NCBI GenBank assembly: GCA_023230855.1
Contig: JALNWQ010000013.1
Location: forward strand, 1-64,000
Direction: 5' to 3'
DNA: 64,000 nucleotides
Origin: Solirubrobacteraceae bacterium
GTDB lineage: Bacteria > Actinomycetota > Thermoleophilia > Solirubrobacterales > Solirubrobacteraceae
Part shown: positions 17,694 through 26,020 of the stretch, piece after piece
Layout of the letters: each line of letters opens with the position of its first letter
How positions within the stretch are numbered: position 1 is the stretch's first letter
Translations under genes and position numbers: made by a program
Notes under the pieces: model-generated
What the model saw: the letters and a program-made list of their open reading frames with translations, nothing else
The model's database searches: none
What the model was told of the DNA's origin: nothing

Positions 17694-19355
17694 ATGGCGC
17701 TTCCCAACCCCCTCTCCTCCGCCGGCCCGACGCTCGCGCGCGTCCGGGACGAGCTGCGCGCGCTCAAGGCGTGCAAGGCCGCGGGGGTGATCTCGTCGGA
17801 CGGGATCGGGCAGCTCCGCGACGTGCTCAAGGCGTCCAGGGCGTTCGGCCTGGTCGGTGGCGGCATCATCGGCGCGGCGATCCGGCACGGCGACCGCCCC
17901 GCGGTCATCGACGAGCGCGGGACGTTGAGCTTCGTCGAGCTCGACCGGCGGACGAACGCCATCGCGAACCACCTGCGCGCCCAGGGGCTCAAGCCCGGCC
18001 AGGGCGTCGCGATCCTCGTGCGCAACCACCGCGGGTGGCACGACGCGTTCTACGGCACGCTCAAGGCCGGCGGCAAGGCCGTGTTGATGAACACCGAGTT
18101 CGCGGGCCCGCAGCTCAAGGACGTCTTCGCGCGCGAGGGCGCCGAGATGCTCATCCACGACGACGAGTTCGCGCAGGCCGCCTCGGCGGTCGACCCGCCG
18201 CTCGGCAAGCTCCGGAGCTTCACCGAGGACGACTCGTCGGGCCCCGACACGATCGAGGGCGTCGTCGCGTCCGCGTCGACGGAGCAGCCGCCGGTGCCGG
18301 AGCGTCCGGGCTCGTTCGTCATCCTCACCAGCGGCACCACCGGCACGCCGAAGGGCGCCAACCGCCAGCAGCCCAAGACGTTGACGCTCATGGGCGGCCT
18401 CGTCGACCGGGTGCCGTTCCAGGGCCGCGAGACGACGCTCGTCGCGGCGCCGCTCTTCCACTCGCTCGGCCTCGTCCATGCGGTCCTGGCGCTCAACTCG
18501 GGCACCGCCGTGGTGCTGCAGCGCCGGTTCCGGCCCGACGCGGTCCTCGACGCGCTGGCCGAGCACCGCGCCACCGCGTTGATCTGCGTGCCGATCATGC
18601 TGTCGCGCCTGCTCGACGCCTACGACGAGCGCGACGAGAAGCCCGACCTGTCGGCGCTGCGGATCGCGTTCGTCGCCGGGTCGCAGCTCGGCACCGCGCT
18701 GGCGCTTCGCGCGCAGGACCGTCTGGGCGACGTCGTCTACAACCTGTACGGGTCGACCGAGGTCGCGCTCGCGACGATCGCCACCCCGCAGCACCTGAAG
18801 GTCGCGCCCGACACCGTCGGCCCGGCGACGCTCGGCACCCGGTTGCGGATCATCGACGAGCAGGACCGCGAGGTGCCGACCGGCACGACGGGCCGGATCG
18901 TCGTGGCGAACGTCACGCCGTTCGAGGGCTACACCGGTGGCGGGGGCAAGGCCGTCGTCGACGGGATGATGGCGTCGGGCGACGTCGGTCACGTCAACGC
19001 CGAGGGCTGGCTCTTCATCGACGGCCGCGACGACTCGATGATCGTGTCGGGCGGCGAGAACGTCTTCCCCGACGAGGTCGAGGACCTCATCGCCAAGCTC
19101 GACGGCGTGGCCGAGGTGGCCGCGATCGGCGTCGACGACGAGACGTACGGCCAGCGGATCCGCACGTTCATCGTCAAGGACGACGACGCCCCGGCCGACC
19201 TCGACGGCGACCGCGTGCGCACGTACGTCAAGGAGAACCTGGCCCGGTACAAGGTGCCGCGCGACGTGATCTTCCTCGACGAGCTGCCGCGCAACCCCAC
19301 CGGCAAGGTGCTGAAGCGCAAGCTCGTGGAGTACGAGGCCGAGCCGCAGGGCTGA
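17694..19355 (+). CDS. AMP-dependent acyl-CoA synthetase (FadD-type), paralogue
   Basis: 553 aa, collinear along its full length with the ligase at 5687, including the N-terminal extension (RVRDELRALKACKAAGV). ANL motifs are TSGTTGTPKGANR, YGSTE, DGRDDSMIVSGGENVFP and the catalytic Lys in NPTGKVLKR. It would activate carboxylic acids, probably fatty acids released by the lipase transcribed divergently. TAGGTT sits 8 nt before the ATG. The shared intergenic region of 182 bp contains both start regions. Substrate chain length cannot be told from sequence. Confidence 0.87.
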   Translation: MALPNPLSSAGPTLARVRDELRALKACKAAGVISSDGIGQLRDVLKASRAFGLVGGGIIGAAIRHGDRPAVIDERGTLSFVELDRRTNAIANHLRAQGLKPGQGVAILVRNHRGWHDAFYGTLKAGGKAVLMNTEFAGPQLKDVFAREGAEMLIHDDEFAQAASAVDPPLGKLRSFTEDDSSGPDTIEGVVASASTEQPPVPERPGSFVILTSGTTGTPKGANRQQPKTLTLMGGLVDRVPFQGRETTLVAAPLFHSLGLVHAVLALNSGTAVVLQRRFRPDAVLDALAEHRATALICVPIMLSRLLDAYDERDEKPDLSALRIAFVAGSQLGTALALRAQDRLGDVVYNLYGSTEVALATIATPQHLKVAPDTVGPATLGTRLRIIDEQDREVPTGTTGRIVVANVTPFEGYTGGGGKAVVDGMMASGDVGHVNAEGWLFIDGRDDSMIVSGGENVFPDEVEDLIAKLDGVAEVAAIGVDDETYGQRIRTFIVKDDDAPADLDGDRVRTYVKENLARYKVPRDVIFLDELPRNPTGKVLKRKLVEYEAEPQG

Positions 19356-19444
19356 GGCCGCCGAGGGTCGCGACGGGCGTGGGGCGGGCGCGTCCCGGGG
19401 CGCCGGTCCAGGCGAGCGCCGCGTCGGGTGCGCGCGGTCGCGTG

Positions 19445-21451
19445 TCAGGCGTCGCCGCCCGGCCGGCCGTTCCGCGGCCGTGGGGAAGCGTCCGCGCGGT
19501 CGTCGAGCGTCCGACGGCCGACCTCGTCGGCGGTCGAGAGCCGGGCGATCCGTGCGGTCATCGCTTCGTACATCGCGTCCCGCAGGAGCGTCGCCTCGGC
19601 GACGGCGGCCGTGCGGACGGCGGCGGCGTCCCGGTCCGCGGCCATCGCGGTCTCGTGGGCCCGGCGTCGCGCCGCGGCCTCGATCGACTCGGCCACCGCC
19701 TCGGCCGACGCCACGATCCGTCGAACCGCCTCCGAGGCCGTCGTCGCGAGCAGGGCGTCCGGAGCGCCGGAGGCCGCCAGCTCGGTGGGGGAGGCGTGAT
19801 GAGACAGCTCACGGGGAGGACGGGTATGGCGCGGGGCGGTGGCGCGTACCGCGGTACCGGTGGGCACGCGGCCATCGACGGTCGGGCCGTCGGTGGGGGC
19901 GGTGGTGACGCCGCCCGCGGGGCCCTCCGCCCCGACGTCACCCTCGACCATCGCGGACCGGGTCGCGGGCTCCTGGGCCTGCGGGTGCGCGGGGAGGAAG
20001 AGCGCCGAGAGGACGGCGCCGACGAGGCACACCCCGGCGGCCACGAGGCAGCCGACCATCAGGCCGCTGAGGAAGCCCTCCTGCGCCCCGACGAGCAGTT
20101 GCGGGTCGTTCGCCCGTGATGCGGCGGTCGCGGCGGCGCCCAGCGACTCCATCGCGATGTCGCGAAGCGGGCCGGCCGGGACGTCGTCGGCGACCCGGTC
20201 GCGGTAGATCGAGACGGCGACGGACCCGATGACGGCGACGCCGAGCGTGCCACCGAACTCGCGGGTGGCGTCGTTCATCGCAGAGCCGATACCGGCCTTC
20301 GCCGCCGGCACCACGCCCATGATCGCCTCGGTGGCCGGCGTGCTGGTGAGCCCGAGGCCGGAGCCGATCGCGAGCATCTGCAGCGCGATGATCGTGTAGC
20401 TCGTGTCGGCGTCGACGGTCGACGTCCAGACGAACCCGCCGGCGAAGATCAGGAGTCCGCCGGTGACCACGGCCTTGGTGCCGAATCGCACCGCCAGCGC
20501 CGTGCCGAGGATCGACGCGGCCGCGACCGAGAACGCGACGGGGATCTGCCGCAGCCCGGCTTCGAGGACGTCGTAGCCGAGGATGAACTGGAAGTACTGC
20601 GAGATGAGGAAGACGAACCCGAAGAGGGCGAAGTAGGCGAACGTCACCGCGCCGCTGGCCGCCGTGAAGCGCATGTTCTTGAACAGGCGGACGTCGAGCA
20701 TCGGGTGCTCACGTCGGCGTTCCCAGAGGGCGAAGACGACGAGCACGAGCGCTGCGCCGCCGAACCCGCCGAGCGTCGCGGCCGCGCTCCAGCCGCGCTC
20801 CGACCCCTCGATGATCGTGTAGACGAGGAGGCCGAGCCCGATGATGCTGAGGGCGACCCCCACGAGGTCCAGCGGCGGGGTCGCCGGGTCGCGGCTCGTC
20901 GGCACGAGCCACACGGCGAGGAGCAGGTTGACCGCGCCGAGGCCGGCGCAGAGCACGAACGCGGAGCCCCACCAGTAGCTGTCGAGCAGCGCACCGCCCG
21001 CGATCGGGCCCAGCGCGATCGCGGTGCCGGTGGCCGCTCCCCAGAGGCCGATGGCCTTGGCGCGCTCCCTCCGGTCGGGGAACACGTTGGAGATGATCGA
21101 GAGGGTGGTGGGGAAGATGATCGCGGCGGAGATCCCGGCCACGAACCGCCACAGGATCAGCTCGCCCGCGGTGTCGCTCCATGCGCAGAGCATCGACGCC
21201 ACGACGTAGAGCGCAAGGCCGGCGACGAGGGCGCCCTTGCGGCCGAAGCGGTCGCTCAGCGAGCCGGCGGCGAGGACCAGGGCGGCGAACGTGAGGTTGA
21301 AGCCGTCGACGATCCACAGCAGGTCGCGCGATGTCGCCCCGAGCTCCTCGGTGAGCGTCGGGAGCGACACGTACGCGATCGAGGTCGCGACGTTGATCGT
21401 GAAGGCGGCGAGGCAGAGGACCGCCAGGACCGCCCAGCGAGACGACGGCAT
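19445..21451 (-). CDS. MFS exporter (EmrB/QacA type) with a long helical C-terminal tail
   Basis: 668 aa. The first ~515 residues are a 14-TM DHA2 transporter: VATSIAYVSLPTLTEELG in TM1, motif A SDRFGRKGA, motif C-like WGAATGTAIALGPIAGGAL. Then come ~60 disordered Pro/Thr-rich residues and a ~90-residue Ala/Arg/Glu helical segment (SEAVRRIVASAEAVAESIEA onward) that looks coiled-coil and cytoplasmic. The tail is not part of the normal family. The ATG overlaps the TetR stop in TGATG, so transporter synthesis is coupled to its regulator. The substrate is unknown, probably a drug-like or lipid molecule. Confidence 0.85.
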   Translation of the reverse strand: MPSSRWAVLAVLCLAAFTINVATSIAYVSLPTLTEELGATSRDLLWIVDGFNLTFAALVLAAGSLSDRFGRKGALVAGLALYVVASMLCAWSDTAGELILWRFVAGISAAIIFPTTLSIISNVFPDRRERAKAIGLWGAATGTAIALGPIAGGALLDSYWWGSAFVLCAGLGAVNLLLAVWLVPTSRDPATPPLDLVGVALSIIGLGLLVYTIIEGSERGWSAAATLGGFGGAALVLVVFALWERRREHPMLDVRLFKNMRFTAASGAVTFAYFALFGFVFLISQYFQFILGYDVLEAGLRQIPVAFSVAAASILGTALAVRFGTKAVVTGGLLIFAGGFVWTSTVDADTSYTIIALQMLAIGSGLGLTSTPATEAIMGVVPAAKAGIGSAMNDATREFGGTLGVAVIGSVAVSIYRDRVADDVPAGPLRDIAMESLGAAATAASRANDPQLLVGAQEGFLSGLMVGCLVAAGVCLVGAVLSALFLPAHPQAQEPATRSAMVEGDVGAEGPAGGVTTAPTDGPTVDGRVPTGTAVRATAPRHTRPPRELSHHASPTELAASGAPDALLATTASEAVRRIVASAEAVAESIEAAARRRAHETAMAADRDAAAVRTAAVAEATLLRDAMYEAMTARIARLSTADEVGRRTLDDRADASPRPRNGRPGGDA

Positions 21452-22098
21452 CAGATCCGCCGACGGGACGGCGCGCCGGCGTCGTCGAGGACGTCGGCGG
21501 CGGCCTGCGCCAGCGGCGGTCGGACGATCGCCCACCGCTCGTCGAGCTCGGCCGGGCCGACGACGGGACGCAGGAGGAGCGTGCCCTTCAGGGTCGCCAG
21601 GGCGAGCTCCACGAACGCCGCCAGCCGTCCGGCGTCGACGTCCGGCGGGTAGACGCGCCGCATCGCCTCGAGCGTCGCGTCGACGTGCCGACGGTCGAAG
21701 TCGGCGACGACCGGGGAGAGCTCGGGGTTCGACCAGGCCGCGCACCAGACCTGCCCGATGGCGACGCCGGCCGGGCTCTTCATCCCGTCCCAGAGGTGGT
21801 CGAGCATCGCCGGGGCGCTCTCGGCGGCTGATGCCAGGCCCGCGCTCAGCGCCTCGACCTCGTCGACGATCCTGTCGCACAGCAACCCCATCGCCTCCGT
21901 GAGGAGCAGCCCGCGCGCGGTGAAGTAGTGCATGACCGTGGGCTGCGAGACGCCCGCCTCGCGGGCCACGGCGCGCGTCGTCAGCGTCGCGTACCCGTTC
22001 TGGGCCAGCACGTCGGCCGCGGCGTTAGCCACGCGAGCGCGTGTGGCGGTTCGACGCTCCTCCTGGGTCGGGCGATCGTTGGCGGCCTTCGCGCTCAC
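21451..22098 (-). CDS. TetR-family repressor of the adjacent MFS exporter
   Basis: 215 aa. The N-terminal TetR HTH is clear (ARVANAAADVLAQNGYATLT, then TRAVAREAGVSQPTVMHYFT). The C-terminal half is a helical ligand-binding domain. The start is a GTG; TAGGTT lies 6 nt upstream on the minus strand and TTGATC a further 18 nt away, inside a perfect inverted repeat, so the protein most likely represses its own operon. It is the first gene of a two-gene operon with the exporter. The inducing ligand is unknown. Confidence 0.88.
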   Translation of the reverse strand: MSAKAANDRPTQEERRTATRARVANAAADVLAQNGYATLTTRAVAREAGVSQPTVMHYFTARGLLLTEAMGLLCDRIVDEVEALSAGLASAAESAPAMLDHLWDGMKSPAGVAIGQVWCAAWSNPELSPVVADFDRRHVDATLEAMRRVYPPDVDAGRLAAFVELALATLKGTLLLRPVVGPAELDERWAIVRPPLAQAAADVLDDAGAPSRRRI

Positions 22099-22104
22099 GG
22101 CGGC

Positions 22105-22154
22105 AACCTAGCACTCCGTCGATCAAGTGATCAACATATATTGATCATCTGATC
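22105..22154 (-). promoter_or_regulatory. TetR operon promoter and operator
   Basis: The perfect repeat TGATCAA-N6-TTGATCA spans 22128-22147, with GATC placed symmetrically outside it (22121-22124 and 22151-22154). On the minus strand TTGATC (-35 like) is separated by 18 bp from TAGGTT (22105-22110), which precedes the GTG start by 6 nt. Repressor binding would occlude the -35. The AT-rich core stands out sharply. Confidence 0.75.
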
Positions 22155-22247
22155 GATGGACGCGGGCCTTCGCGTTCGACCTCGGCGAGCGAGCGCGGTT
22201 CGGGGCCATGGATCCCGGAGCCCGCGGGTGCCTGCCGGAGCCCCTTT

Positions 22248-24131
22248 TCAGCGCCAGGTGCGCCTGACGGTGCGGGTACGGGTCGCCCCGCTGCCGTCGC
22301 GGGCACGGGCGGCGATGCGGATGCGGTAGCGCCCGGCGGGCCGGGTGTGCCAGCGCACGGTGCGGGTCTGTCGTGGCTTCGTCGTGCGGACGGTGCGTCG
22401 CAGGACCCGCACCCAGGCGGCGCGACGCCCCTTCGTCGCGGCCCGTCGGCGGTGCACGGTGACGGTGATCCGCGACCGCTGCGACGCGCGCACCCGCACC
22501 GATCGGCGGGTGACGCGGACGCGGTCCAGGCGCAGCGCGGCGCGGGCGGCGACGGCGGACGGCCGAAGCCGGACGACCCGGTCGGTGGTGACCCCGGCCG
22601 CCTGGTCCCGGGTGTGGGTGCGCACCCGCAGGGTGCGGCCGTCGGTCGGCAGGTCGCCGACGATCCCGCTCAGCGCGGCCGATCGCAGCGTGACGTCGGC
22701 GGTGGCGCCGGCGGCGACGGTGAACGGCGCGTCGGCGACGGCGTCCTTCCCGGCCCCGGCGTGGAGCGTCACCGTTCCGGCGCAGGGCACTTGCGCGACG
22801 GGCGGGCAGCGCAGCGGCAGGGTCACGCCACCGTCGTCGCCGGCACGCACGGTGCGGGTGGCGATCTGGGTGGTGCGGGCGCGCTTCGGTCCGGCGGGCG
22901 GGAGCGGCGGCACGACCTGCGCGAATGCCAGGATGCTCTCCAGGTCCAGCAGCGACGTGACGGCGTTGGGGTCGCCGTCGACGACCGGCGGCGCCGCGGG
23001 GGGAACGTCCTCGACGGTGAGCCGCTCGGGGGTGCGGATCGCCCGGAGCGACGCGGCGAGCAGCGCCTCTCCGGCTCCGCTCGTCTCGGGTCCGAACCGC
23101 ACGACGACGAGCCCCTGGCTCGGCACGATCCACACCGTCTGGTCGCCCAGGCCGGAGATGCGGAACGCGTCGCGCGGCGCGAACGACGCGTACGGCGACG
23201 ATCGGGTCTCGCGCGACAGCACCCGCGGGTTGGTGCACGTGTCGCCGGCGTTGGTCCAGAACAGCAGGCCGTAGCACCCGTTGGCCGGGCTGGCCCGCGG
23301 CACCTCGGCCATCCAGTCCTCGTCGAACAGGCGCTCGCCGTGCCATACGCCCTGCTGGAGCATCGCCTGGCCGATCCGGGCCCAGCTCGCGGCGGGGGTG
23401 CGGACGCCCCAGAACGCGTCGGCGTTGCCGACCCGGTCGACGTTGATCCCCACCTGCGCCCCGTTGATCCCCAGCGGGGTGAGCACCTCGCGGCGGACGT
23501 ACTGCGGGAAGGGCGTGCCGGTCGCGCGAGTGACCATCTCGGCGAGCAGCGACAGCGGCACCTGGGCGTACTCGAAGTACGTGCCGGGGGCGTGGTCGAA
23601 CGGCAGCGTCAGTGCGTTGCGGACGTGGTCGTCGAGGCCGAAGACGTTGTAGTCGCGGGCGAGGTTCCAGTGCAGGCCGGTGCGCATCTGCATGATCTGC
23701 CGGACGGTCAGGTCTCCGTGCGCGGCGTCCGCCTCGGGGATGAGCGCCCCGACCCGGTCGTCGAGGGTGATGAGTCCCTGCTCGACCGCGCGTCCGACGG
23801 CGAGCGACAGCACGGACTTCGCCGCCGACCAGCTCTCCCACGCGATGCCGGACCCGTGCGTGTAGGTCTCGGCGACCTTGCAGCCGTAGCGGTAGACGAT
23901 GTACGACCCGCGGTGCTCCTGCGCGATCGACTCCGTCTCACGCTGGAGCGCCGGCCCGTCCACCCCCATCGCCGCCGGATCCGCGGCCGGTAGGTCGCCC
24001 CCCGCAGCCGGCTCGGCGCAACGCATCCCCGGCGCGGGAGACGCGGCCGCCGCCGGTGCGGTCATCCCGAGCGCGAGCGTGGCGGCCAGGGCCACGAGCC
24101 GGGCGACGGCGGACGTTCCCAGTCTCTCCAT
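22248..24131 (-). CDS. Secreted serine hydrolase (beta-lactamase/class C PBP fold) with C-terminal beta domain
   Basis: 627 aa. Signal peptide of about 30 residues ending AAAA-S. The catalytic motifs are S102-A-A-K105 (SWSAAKS) and Tyr188 in FEYAQ, where class C enzymes have Y-x-N. It resembles 6-aminohexanoate-dimer hydrolases/esterases of family S12 more than true beta-lactamases. From about residue 420 a different region begins: a Cys-containing Ig-like part (LRCPPVAQVPCAGTV) and an Arg/Thr-rich end (RVTRRSVRVRASQRSRITV onward). Cell-wall attachment is suggested but no LPXTG is present. TAGGAT lies 6 nt before the ATG. Natural substrate unknown. Confidence 0.8.
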   Translation of the reverse strand: MERLGTSAVARLVALAATLALGMTAPAAAASPAPGMRCAEPAAGGDLPAADPAAMGVDGPALQRETESIAQEHRGSYIVYRYGCKVAETYTHGSGIAWESWSAAKSVLSLAVGRAVEQGLITLDDRVGALIPEADAAHGDLTVRQIMQMRTGLHWNLARDYNVFGLDDHVRNALTLPFDHAPGTYFEYAQVPLSLLAEMVTRATGTPFPQYVRREVLTPLGINGAQVGINVDRVGNADAFWGVRTPAASWARIGQAMLQQGVWHGERLFDEDWMAEVPRASPANGCYGLLFWTNAGDTCTNPRVLSRETRSSPYASFAPRDAFRISGLGDQTVWIVPSQGLVVVRFGPETSGAGEALLAASLRAIRTPERLTVEDVPPAAPPVVDGDPNAVTSLLDLESILAFAQVVPPLPPAGPKRARTTQIATRTVRAGDDGGVTLPLRCPPVAQVPCAGTVTLHAGAGKDAVADAPFTVAAGATADVTLRSAALSGIVGDLPTDGRTLRVRTHTRDQAAGVTTDRVVRLRPSAVAARAALRLDRVRVTRRSVRVRASQRSRITVTVHRRRAATKGRRAAWVRVLRRTVRTTKPRQTRTVRWHTRPAGRYRIRIAARARDGSGATRTRTVRRTWR

Positions 24132-24209
24132 GCACGCATCCTACCGCCGGTAGTGGCCGCCGGTCGGCCCATGTACATGCGTGTTCCTGGAACGGGGCCG
24201 GTGGTCATC

Positions 24210-24261
24210 GTCGGCGCGGACACGAACCCGCCACCGTCGGCGCGGACACCGACCGGCGACC
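24210..24261. repeat. 26-bp tandem repeat in a 404-bp intergenic region
   Basis: Two adjacent 26-bp units begin with the same 14 bases (GTCGGCGCGGACAC at 24210 and 24236) and share about 22 of 26 positions. A third, decayed unit starts at 24262 (GTCGGCG). They lie between the serine-hydrolase start and the D,D-carboxypeptidase stop, beside a long hairpin. No convincing gene was found in 24132-24535. Confidence 0.6.
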
Positions 24262-24286
24262 GTCGGCGTGCGAGCCTGGGCGCTCC

Positions 24287-24365
24287 GGATCGTCCACGCT
24301 CTCCGGCCGTATGTCCTCGAGGTCATGGAATATGACTTCGACGACATATCGGCGGTGGGCGATCC
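24287..24365. repeat. Long imperfect inverted repeat (~79 bp hairpin)
   Basis: The arms begin GGATCG-T/C-CCAC and meet at GTCAT-GGAAT-ATGAC. They align over ~35 bp with a few mismatches and a 4-nt gap, through ATGTC-C/G-TCGA-G/A-GTCAT. Both strands would fold into a strong stem. It could terminate the carboxypeptidase transcript, encode a structured RNA, or be a MITE-like remnant; no T-run follows. Confidence 0.6.
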
Positions 24366-24535
24366 ATCGCCGGGCCGCCGAGCCGCCGGGCATCCTGGTC
24401 GACGGCACCGGCCATGGATTGTCGGGTCGCACGACCAGCTGGCTGCCGTCCGCCCGTCCCCTGGTCGACGAACCGTCCGCGCCGGATCGTCCTGCGGCGG
24501 ACCGCCCTGCGCCGGGCGGCCCGGGCGGTGCTGCG

Positions 24536-25531
24536 CTACGCGGGCCCCACGAGCCGAAACCCGCGGTTGAGGATCGAACGGGCCTGCTTGCCGGGATCGG
24601 GGGAGTGCAGGAGCACGACCGCCAAGCGGCGACCGTTGCGTTCGACGACCGCGACGAGGCAGCGGCCCGCCGCGTTCGTGAACCCCGTCTTCAACCCGAT
24701 CGTGCCGCGGTAGCCCTCGCGCAGCAACGGATTGTGGTTGTAGAGCTCGACCCGCTTCTGCTTGCCCGGGATCCGACGGACGACGCGGTACGTCCGGGCG
24801 ACCTTCGCGATCCGCGGACGATCGAGGACCACGCGTGCCAACACCGCCAGATCCTCGGCGCACGAACGATTGCGGGCCTGCCGCTGGTACCGGGTCTCCT
24901 CGAACCCGCTCGGGTTGGAGAACCGGGTGCAGCGCAGGCCCAACGCCCGCGCCTGGTCGTTCATCCGTCGGACGAACGGCGCCATCGTCCCACCACCCAC
25001 GTGCTCGGCGAGCGCCCGGGCGGCGTCGTTGCCCGACGACAGCATCAGGCCGTACTGCAACGTGTCGACCCTCACCTTGCGGCCCGCCGGCAGCACGCCC
25101 ACCGCCGATCCCGGCTGGTGCGCGGCCGCGCGGCTGATCCGCACCAGATCGTCGGGCTCGGTGTGCGCGTCGACGATCAACGACGTCATGACCTTCGTGA
25201 CGCTCGCGATCGGCAGGCTCCGGCGTGGCGCGTGCTCCCACAGCACCTCGCCGCTGTCGAGGTCGACGAGGATCCCTGCCCGGGGCAGCTCGCGGAACGT
25301 CTCGCCGCCGCGCGGCAGCGTCAGGCGACGGTCACCACGCCACAGCTCCATCGGATCGCCCAGCGGCGGGTCGGGCAGCGGCCCGTTCTCGGCCTGGCGG
25401 ACGTGGGTCGTCGTGGTGACCTCGTCGTCGTCGGCCCCGCCGATCGCGGCCCCGGGACCGCCGACCGCGCACCCGGAAGCGGCCACCGCCAACGCCGTGG
25501 CCAGCAGCAGAGATGACGGACCGCGCAGCAC
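24536..25531 (-). CDS. D-alanyl-D-alanine carboxypeptidase (PBP5/6 family), predicted lipoprotein
   Basis: 331 aa. Active-site motifs are S110-V-T-K113 (IASVTKVMTSL), S166-G-N168 (LSSGNDAA) and K281-T-G (LKTGFT), the complete serine D,D-peptidase set. It should trim the terminal D-Ala of peptidoglycan stem peptides. The GTG start gives a 20-residue signal with lipobox AASGC (Cys21), so the enzyme is probably lipid-anchored; there is no C-terminal amphipathic anchor as in classical PBP5. Upstream in-frame codons exist, but they overlap the divergent thioesterase gene and would spoil the signal peptide. CATGCT lies 8 nt before the GTG. Confidence 0.82.
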   Translation of the reverse strand: MLRGPSSLLLATALAVAASGCAVGGPGAAIGGADDDEVTTTTHVRQAENGPLPDPPLGDPMELWRGDRRLTLPRGGETFRELPRAGILVDLDSGEVLWEHAPRRSLPIASVTKVMTSLIVDAHTEPDDLVRISRAAAHQPGSAVGVLPAGRKVRVDTLQYGLMLSSGNDAARALAEHVGGGTMAPFVRRMNDQARALGLRCTRFSNPSGFEETRYQRQARNRSCAEDLAVLARVVLDRPRIAKVARTYRVVRRIPGKQKRVELYNHNPLLREGYRGTIGLKTGFTNAAGRCLVAVVERNGRRLAVVLLHSPDPGKQARSILNRGFRLVGPA

Positions 25532-25588
25532 CGCCGGACAGCATGCCCGAAGACGCGGTCGCGACGCGACGGTCGTACCGTTCCCTGC

Positions 25589-26011
25589 ATGGCACCGCCC
25601 ACCGGCTCGATCGACATCACGCTCCGCAGCACCGACATCGACCAGCTCGGTCACGTCAACCAGGCCGTCTACCACCAGCTGCTCGAGGAGGGACGGGTGC
25701 GGTACATGGTCGATCGGCTCGGCGCCGCCGACACCGGCTGGGTCCTCGCCCGGACCGAGATCGACCACCGCTCCGAGATCCGCTACCGCGACGCGCAGGT
25801 GCGCGTGGAGACGCGGGTGCTCGCCGTCGGACGGTCGAGCCTGCGACTCGCCGCCCGCATCGTCACCCCGTCCGGGACCGTCGCCGCCGAGGCCGTGTCG
25901 GTGCTCGTCGCGTTCGACCTGGAGCGGCGCGCGTCGCGCGCGATCGGGGACGAGGAGCGACGCGTGCTCGAGGCCGCCGTCGTGGATCCGGCGGACCCGT
26001 CCGCGTCCTGA
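25589..26011 (+). CDS. Hotdog-fold acyl-CoA thioesterase (4HBT family)
   Basis: 140 aa, typical of 4-hydroxybenzoyl-CoA thioesterase-like proteins. The N-terminal TDIDQLGHVNQAVYHQLLEEGR carries the conserved D-x-x-G-H-V-N-N-type loop and central helix. Later strands (IRYRDAQVRVETRV, RIVTPSGTVAAEA) complete the fold. It should hydrolyse acyl-CoA esters, with unknown acyl specificity. TACCGT precedes the ATG by 7 nt, a leaderless start. It is divergent from the carboxypeptidase and convergent with the next hydrolase, separated by 9 nt. Confidence 0.82.
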   Translation: MAPPTGSIDITLRSTDIDQLGHVNQAVYHQLLEEGRVRYMVDRLGAADTGWVLARTEIDHRSEIRYRDAQVRVETRVLAVGRSSLRLAARIVTPSGTVAAEAVSVLVAFDLERRASRAIGDEERRVLEAAVVDPADPSAS

Positions 26012-26020
26012 CCGCGGCCG

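Noticed and set aside
24181..24570. Small gene in the 404-bp gap before the carboxypeptidase
   Set aside because: The frames overlap the inverted repeat, both strands give similar low-complexity Arg-rich peptides, and there is no promoter or ribosome site.
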